Positions 56,689 to 64,000 of a DNA stretch of 64,000 bases are shown one piece after another. The notes beneath the pieces are model-generated. The model had not been told where the DNA came from. It saw only the letters and a program-made list of their open reading frames with translations, and ran no database searches. Both the position numbers and the translations under genes were made by a program. The DNA is from Eledone cirrhosa (Eukaryota; Mollusca; Cephalopoda; Octopoda; Eledonidae): the NCBI GenBank assembly GCA_964016885.1, contig OZ024744.1, positions 29,706,449-29,770,448 of the forward strand, in the 5' to 3' direction. Every line of letters begins with the position of its first letter. The stretch's first letter is position 1.

Positions 56689-59600
56689 CCACAAACTTAG
56701 GTACTGTTACCTGTTACACAGAGAAGACTACAAACCTAGTTACTGTTACCTGTTGGATAGAGAAGACCACAAACCTAGGTACTGTTACCTGTTACACAGA
56801 GAAGACCACAAACCTAGGTACTGTTACCTGTTAGATAGAGAAGACCACAAACCTAGGTACTGTTACCTGTTAGACGAAGAAGACCACAAACCTAGGTACT
56901 GTTACCTGTTACACAGAGAAGACCACAAATCTAGGTACTGTTATCTGTTACACAGACAAGACCACAAACCTAGGTACTGTTACCTGTTACACAGAGAAGA
57001 CCACAAACCTAGGCACTGTTACCTGTTACACAGAGAAGACCACAAACCTAGGTACTGTTACCTGTTAGATAGAGAAGACCACAAACCTAGGTACTGCTAC
57101 CTGTTACTCAGAGAAGACCACAAACCTAGGTACTGTTACCTGTTACACAGAAAAGACCCCAAACCTAGGTACTGATACCTGTTACACAGAGAAGATTACA
57201 AACCTAGGTACTGTTACCTGTTACACAGAGAAGTCTACAAACCTAGGTACTGTTACCAGTTACACAGAAAAGACCACAAACCTATGTACTGCTACCTGTT
57301 AGACAGAGAAGACCACAAACCTAGGTACTGTTACCTGTTAGATGAGATCACAAACCTAGGTACAGTTACATGTTAGACAGAGAAGTCCACGAACCTAGGT
57401 ACTGTTACCTGTTAGATGGAGATACCACACCCATAGCTATTTTTACCTGTTAGATAGAGAAGACTACAAACATTGCTACTGTTACCTGTTACACACGGAA
57501 GACCACAAGCCGAGGTAGTGTTACCTGTTACACAGAGAAGACCACAAACCTAGGTACTGTTACCTGTTACACAGAGCAGACACAAACCTAGGTACTGTTA
57601 CCTGTTACTCAGAGAAGCCCACAAACTTAGGTACTGTTACCTGTTACACAGAAAAGACCACAAACCTAGGTACTGTTACCTGTTAAATAGAGAAGACTAC
57701 AAACCTAGGTTCTATTACCTGTTAGATAGAGAAGACTACAAACATAGGTACTGTTACCTGTTAGATAGAGAAGACCTCAAGCCTAGGTACTGTTACCTGT
57801 TACACAGAGAAGACCAGAAACCTAGGGAGGGTTACCTGTTAGACAGAGAAGACCACAAATCTAGGTACTGTTACCTGTTACACAGAGAAGACTACAAAAC
57901 TAGTTACTGTTACGTGTTAGATAGAAAGGACCACAAACCTAGGTACTGCTACTTGTTACACGGGGAAGACTTCAATCATAGGTACTGTTACCTGTTACAC
58001 AGAGAAGACCACAAACCTAGGTACTGTTAGCTGTTAGACAGAGAAGACTACAAAACAAGGTACTGTTACCTGTTTGATAGAGAAGACTACAAACCTAGGT
58101 ACTGTTACCTTTTAGATAGAGAAGATCACAAACCTAGGTACTGTTACCTGTTAGATAGAGAAGACCACAAACCTAAGTACAGTTACCTGTCAGATAGAGA
58201 AGACCACAAACATAGGTACTGTTACCTGTGAAACAGAGAAGATCACAAACCTAGATACTGTTACCTGTTAGATAGAGAAGACCACAAACCTAGCTACTGT
58301 TACCTGTTAGATAGAGAAGACCACAAACCTAGGTACTGTTACCTGTTACACAGAGAAGACCACAACCCTAGTTACTGTTACTTGTTACACAATGAAGATC
58401 ACAAACCTAGGTACTGCTACCTGTTAGATAGAGAAGACCACAAACATCGTTACTGTTACCTCTTACACAGAGAAGACCACAAACCTAGGTAATGTTACCT
58501 GTTTCACAGAGAAGATTACAAACCTAGGTAATGTTACCTGTTTCACAGAGAAGATTACAAACCCAGATTACAAACCTGTTAGATAGGGAAGACTACATAC
58601 CTAGGTACTGTTACCTGTTACACAGAAAATACCACAAACCTAGGTACTGTTACCTGTTACACAGAGAAGACCACAAACCTAGATACAGTTACCTGTTACA
58701 CAGAGTAGACCACAAACATCGCTACTGACACCTGTTATACAGAGTAGACCACAAACATCGATACTGTTACCTGTTACACAGAGAAAACTACAAACCTAGG
58801 TACTCTTACATGTTAGATAGAGAAGACTACAAACCTAGGTACTGTTACCTGTTAGATAGAGAAGACTACAAACCTAGGTATTGTTACCTGTTAGATAGAG
58901 AAGACTACAAACCTAGGTACTGTTACCTGTTACACAGAGAAGACCAAAAACCTAGGTACTGTTACCTGTTACACAGAGAAGACCACAAAACCAGGTACTG
59001 TTACCTGTTACACACAGTAGACCAAAAACCTAGGTACTGTTACCTGTTACACAGAGAAGACCACAAATCTAGGTACTGCTACCTGTTATAGAGAGAAGAC
59101 AACAAACCTAGGAAATGTTAGCTGTTACACAGAGAGGACCAAAAACCTAGGTACTGTCACCTGTTACACAAAGAAGACCAAAAACCTAAGTACTGTTACC
59201 TGTTACATAGAGGAGACCAAAAACCTAGGCACTGTTACCTGTTACACAGAGAAGACCACAAACCTAGGTACTGCTACCTGTTATAAATGGAAGACCACAG
59301 AAATAGGAAATGTTACCTGTTACACAGAGAAGACCAAAAACCTAGGTTCTGTTACCTGTTACACAGAGAAGACCACAACCTAGGTACTGTTACCTGTTAC
59401 ACAGAGAAGATCGCAAACCTAGGTACTGCTACATGTTACACAGAGAAGTCCACAAACCTAGGTACTGTTACCTGTGAGACAGAGAAGATCACAAACCTAG
59501 ATACTGTTACCTGTTAGATAGAGAAGACCACAAACCTAGCTACTGTTACCTGTTACACAGAGAAGACCACAACCCCAGGTACTGTTACTTGTTACACTGA

Positions 59601-60479
59601 GAAGATCACAAACCTAGATACTGTTACCTGTCAAACAGAGAAGATCACAAACCTAGGTACTGCTACCTGTTAGATAGAGAAGACCACAAACATCGTTACT
59701 GTTACCTGTTACACAGAGAAGACCACAAACCTAGGTACTGTTACCTGTTAGATAGAGAAGACAGCAAACATCGGTACTGTTACCTGTTAGATAGAGGAGA
59801 CTACATACCTAGGTACTGTTAACTGTTACACAGAGTAGACCACAAACTTAGGTACTGTTACCTGTTACACAGTAAATACCACAAACCTAGATACTGTTAC
59901 CTGTTTCACAGAGAATATCACAAACCTAGGTACTGTTTCCTGTTACACAGAGAAGACCACAAACCTAGATACAATTACCTGTTACACAGAGTAGACCACA
60001 AACATCGCTACTGACACCTGTTATACAGAGAATACCACAAACCTATGTACTCTTACATGTTAGATAGAGAAGACCACATACCTAGGTACTGTTACCTGTT
60101 AGATAGAGAAGACTACAAACCTAGGTACTGTTACCTGTTACACAGAGAAGACCACAAACCTAGGTACTGTTACCTGTTACACAGAGAAGACAACAAACCT
60201 CGGTACTGTTACCTGTTACACAGAGAAGACCACAAACCTAGGTACTGTTACCTGTTAGATAGAGAAGATCACATACCTAGGTACTGCTAGCTGTTACACA
60301 GAGAAGACCACAAACCTAGGTACTGTTACCTGTTAGATAGAGAAGACCACAATTTTAGGTACTGTTTCCTGTTACACATAGAAGACCACAAACCTAGTTA
60401 CTGCTACCTGTTACACAGAGAAGACCACAAACATATGTACTGTTACCAGTTACACAGAGATGACCACAAACCTAGGTAC

Positions 60480-61805
60480 TGTTACCTGTTACACAGAGAA
60501 GACCACAAACCTAGGTACTGTTACCTGTTAGATAGAGAAGACCACAAACCTAGGTACTGTTACCTGTTACACAGAGAAGACGACAAACCTAGAGACATTT
60601 ACCTGTTACAAAGAGTAGACCACAAACGTAGGTACTGTTACCTGTTACACAGTGAAGATGACAAACCGAGGTACTGTTACCTGTTACACAGAGAAGATCG
60701 CAAACCTAGGTACTGCTACCTGTTACACAGAGAAGATCGCAAACCTAGGTACTGTTACCTGTTACAGAGAGAATACCACAAACATAGGAACTGTTACCTG
60801 TTATACAGAGTAGACCACAAACATCGCTACTGTTACCTGTTACACACAGAAAACCACAAACCTAGGCACTGTTACATGTTAGATAGAGAAGACTACAAAC
60901 CTAGGTACTGTTACCTGTTACACAGAGAAGACCACAAACCTAGGTACTGTTACCTGTTTCACAGAAAAGACCACAAACCTAGGTACTGTTACCTGTTAGA
61001 TAGTGAAGACCACAAACCTAGGTACTGTTACCTGTTACACAGTGAAGACAACAACCCTAGGTACTGCTACCTGTTACACAGAGAAGTCCACGTACGTAGG
61101 TACTGTTACCTGTTACACAGAGAAGATCACAAAACTAGATTCTGTTACCTGTTACACAGAGAATACCACAAACCTAGGTACTGTTACCTGTTTCACAGAG
61201 AAGATCACAAACCTAGCTACTGTTTCCTGTTACACAGAGAAGACCACAAACCTAGGTACTGTTACCTGTTTCACAGAGAAGATCACAAACGTAGGTACTG
61301 CTACCTGTTATACAGAGAAGACCACAAACCTACGTACTGTTATCTGTTCGATAGAGAAGACTACACACATCGCTACTATTACCTGTTACACAGAGAAGAC
61401 CATACACCTAGGTACTGTTACCTGTTACTCAGAGAAGACCACAAACCTATGTAATGTTACCTGTTACACAGAGAAGATCACAAACCAAGGTACTGTTACC
61501 TTTTACACAGAGAAGACCACAAACCTAGGTACTATTACCTGTTACACAGAAAAGACCACAAACCTAGGTACTGCTACCTGTTAGATAGAGAAGACTACAA
61601 ACCTAGGTACTGCTACCTGTTACACAGAGAAGACCACAAACCTAGGTACTGTTACCTGTTACACAGAGAAGACCGCAAACCTAGGTACTGTTACGTGTTA
61701 CACAGAGAAGACCATAACCGTAGGTACTGTTACCTGTTACACAGAGAAGGTCACAAATCTAGGTACTGTTACCTGTTACACAGAGAAGACCACAAACCTA
61801 GGTAC
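60480..61805 (+). repeat. 1,326-bp higher-order unit, copy 1
   Basis: 1,326 = 34 x 39. The block includes distinctive variants GACGACAAACCTAGAGACAT (60580), GTCCACGTACGTAGG (61086) and TGTTCGATAGAGAAG (61346), all repeated 1,326 bp further on. Confidence 0.9.
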
Positions 61806-63131
61806 TGTTACCTGTTACACAGAGAAGACCACAAACCTAGGTACTGTTACCTGTTAGATAGAGAAGACCACAAACCTAGGTACTGTTACCTGTTACACAG
61901 AGAAGACGACAAACCTAGAGACATTTACCTGTTACAAAGAGTAGACCACAAACGTAGGTACTGTTACCTGTTACACAGTGAAGATGACAAACCGAGGTAC
62001 TGTTACCTGTTACACAGAGAAGATCGCAAACCTAGGTACTGCTACCTGTTACACAGAGAAGATCGCAAACCTAGGTACTGTTACCTGTTACAGAGAGAAT
62101 ACCACAAACATAGGAACTGTTACCTGTTATACAGAGTAGACCACAAACATCGCTACTGTTACCTGTTACACACAGAAAACCACAAACCTAGGCACTGTTA
62201 CATGTTAGATAGAGAAGACTACAAACCTAGGTACTGTTACCTGTTACACAGAGAAGACCACAAACCTAGGTACTGTTACCTGTTTCACAGAAAAGACCAC
62301 AAACCTAGGTACTGTTACCTGTTAGATAGTGAAGACCACAAACCTAGGTACTGTTACCTGTTACACAGTGAAGACAACAACCCTAGGTACTGCTACCTGT
62401 TACACAGAGAAGTCCACGTACGTAGGTACTGTTACCTGTTACACAGAGAAGATCACAAAACTAGATTCTGTTACCTGTTACACAGAGAATACCACAAACC
62501 TAGGTACTGTTACCTGTTTCACAGAGAAGATCACAAACCTAGCTACTGTTTCCTGTTACACAGAGAAGACCACAAACCTAGGTACTGTTACCTGTTTCAC
62601 AGAGAAGATCACAAACGTAGGTACTGCTACCTGTTATACAGAGAAGACCACAAACCTACGTACTGTTATCTGTTCGATAGAGAAGACTACACACATCGCT
62701 ACTATTACCTGTTACACAGAGAAGACCATACACCTAGGTACTGTTACCTGTTACTCAGAGAAGACCACAAACCTATGTAATGTTACCTGTTACACAGAGA
62801 AGATCACAAACCAAGGTACTGTTACCTTTTACACAGAGAAGACCACAAACCTAGGTACTATTACCTGTTACACAGAAAAGACCACAAACCTAGGTACTGC
62901 TACCTGTTAGATAGAGAAGACTACAAACCTAGGTACTGCTACCTGTTACACAGAGAAGACCACAAACCTAGGTACTGTTACCTGTTACACAGAGAAGACC
63001 GCAAACCTAGGTACTGTTACGTGTTACACAGAGAAGACCATAACCGTAGGTACTGTTACCTGTTACACAGAGAAGGTCACAAATCTAGGTACTGTTACCT
63101 GTTACACAGAGAAGACCACAAACCTAGGTAC
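61806..63131 (+). repeat. 1,326-bp higher-order unit, copy 2
   Basis: Directly adjacent to copy 1, with essentially no differences seen. After it the array returns to simpler, less structured monomers to the window edge. Confidence 0.9.
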
Positions 63132-64000
63132 TGTTACCTGTTAGATAGATAAGACTACAAACCTAGGTAATGTTACCTGTTAGATATAGAACACCACAAA
63201 CCTAGGTACTGTTACCTGTTAGATAGAGAATACCACAAACCTACGCACTGTTACCTGTTAGATAGAGAAGGCCGCATACCTAGGTACTGCTACCTGTTAG
63301 ATAGAAAAGACCACAAACGTAGGTAATGCTACCTGTTACACAGATAAGATCACAAACGTAGGTACTGTTACCTGTTACACAGAGAAGACTACAAATCTAG
63401 GTACTGTTACCTGTTTCACAGAGAAGACCACAAACCTAGGTACTGTTACCTGTTACACAGAGAAGACCACAAACCTAGGTACTGTTACCTGTTAGATAGA
63501 GAAGACTACAAATCTAGGTACTGTTACCTGTTAGATAGAGAAGACTACAAACCTAGGTACCGTTACCTGTTACACAGAGAAGACCACAAACCTAGGTACT
63601 GTTACCTGTTAGATAGAGAAGACTACAAACCTAGGTACTGTTACCTGTTACACAGAGAAGACCACTAACCTAGGTACTGTTACCTGTTACACAGAGAAGA
63701 CCACAAACCTAGGTACTGTTACCTGTTAGATTGAGATGACTACAAACCTAGGTACTGTTACCTGTTACACAGAGAAGACCACATACCTAGGTACTGTTAC
63801 CTGTTAGATAGAGAAGACCACAAACCTAGGTACTGTTACCTGTTACACAGAGAAGACCACAAACCTAGGTACTGTTACCTGTTAGATAGAGAAGACTACA
63901 AACCTAGGTACTGTTACCTGTTAGATAGAGAAGACTACAAACCTAGCTACAGTCACCTGTTACACAGAGAAGACCACAAACCTAGGTACTGTTACCTGTT

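Larger units (their letters stand above)
29141..64000 (+). repeat. 39-bp satellite array, over 34.8 kb, about 890 monomers
   Basis: Continuous head-to-tail 39-bp monomers with core GACCACAAACCTAGGTACTG followed by TTACCTGTT. The remaining bases exist in two common forms, ACACAGAGAA and AGATAGAGAA. The consensus is about 41% GC, contains an AvrII-type CCTAGG and has no CpG. The array extends past the window edge. Two plus-strand frames are open in ordinary monomers: one reads a 13-residue unit with HREDHKPRYC, the other TEKTTNLGTVTC. Open frames therefore reach 662 codons, but 2-bp and 4-bp deletions (for example GTTAGATGAGATCAC) and nonsense variants (TATAAAGAG, CTGCTAGCTG) interrupt them repeatedly. 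The first monomers (29141-29190) are degenerate. No unrelated sequence was seen inside. I do not recognise a named family. Confidence 0.97.

Noticed and set aside
29771..62910. Repeat-protein genes of 350-662 codons
   Set aside because: Two frames are open simultaneously, frameshifting short monomers and stops recur, and variants change amino acids freely. Treated as satellite.
29141..64000. CRISPR-like array of 39-bp repeats
   Set aside because: Monomers abut directly with no unique spacers, the variation is inside the monomers, and the surrounding sequence is clearly metazoan with SINEs and LINEs.

Overview
The window looks like a non-genic stretch of a coleoid cephalopod (octopus-type) nuclear genome. 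The evidence is (i) at least ten copies or fragments of the tRNA-derived SINE typical of octopus and squid, with its conserved 'GTTCAAATCCC' B box and its 'GATAAAATAAAGTACCAG' body, (ii) one CORE-SINE resembling the octopus OR2 type, (iii) Penelope-like (PLE), Tx1-type LINE, Helitron and hAT remnants, and (iv) abundant TA/TG microsatellites. I see no convincing host protein-coding gene, rRNA or functional tRNA gene. Species assignment is inference.

Layout. 1-2.3 kb: AT-rich DNA holding an inverted copy of an unclassified transposon end. 2.35-3.1 kb: decayed Helitron helicase (PIF1-like). 3.1-7.6 kb, minus strand: a Penelope-like retroelement with broken reverse transcriptase, GIY-YIG endonuclease and a hammerhead-ribozyme-like core near its 3' end. 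7.7-10.1 kb: an AT microsatellite and a 2.1 kb CAA/GTA minisatellite. 10.5-14.6 kb: a SINE and a decayed Tx1-like LINE (endonuclease, reverse transcriptase, C-terminal zinc-finger region). 14.9-16.3 kb: two minisatellites. 17.5-19.35 kb: a 104-bp palindrome, then a truncated Penelope-like copy bounded by 140-bp inverted repeats, with an open 370-codon frame ending in GIY-YIG and a second hammerhead-like core. 19.5-20.0 kb: a second, inverted copy of the transposon end at 0.64-1.19 kb. 20.4-28.2 kb: SINE-rich DNA, a foldback element, microsatellites, a ~120-bp tandem repeat and a hAT-type MITE with an 8-bp target duplication. 28.25-29.14 kb: a third, heavily decayed Penelope-like copy.

From about 29.14 kb to the right edge (over 34.8 kb, roughly 890 monomers) lies one continuous array of a 39-bp tandem repeat. 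Because 39 = 13 x 3 and two plus-strand frames have no stop in common monomers, it gives misleading open frames of up to 662 codons. Frameshifts, nonsense changes and amino-acid-changing variants argue that it is satellite DNA. The array has nested higher-order structure: a 2,488-bp unit (five complete copies plus partial ones), a 7,281-bp shift, a tandem 2,847-bp duplication, a 19,464-bp shift and a 1,326-bp pair. Its left edge abuts a Penelope GIY-YIG remnant. No transposon insertion was seen inside it. The array architecture and the ribozyme-bearing Penelope copies are the most interesting content.
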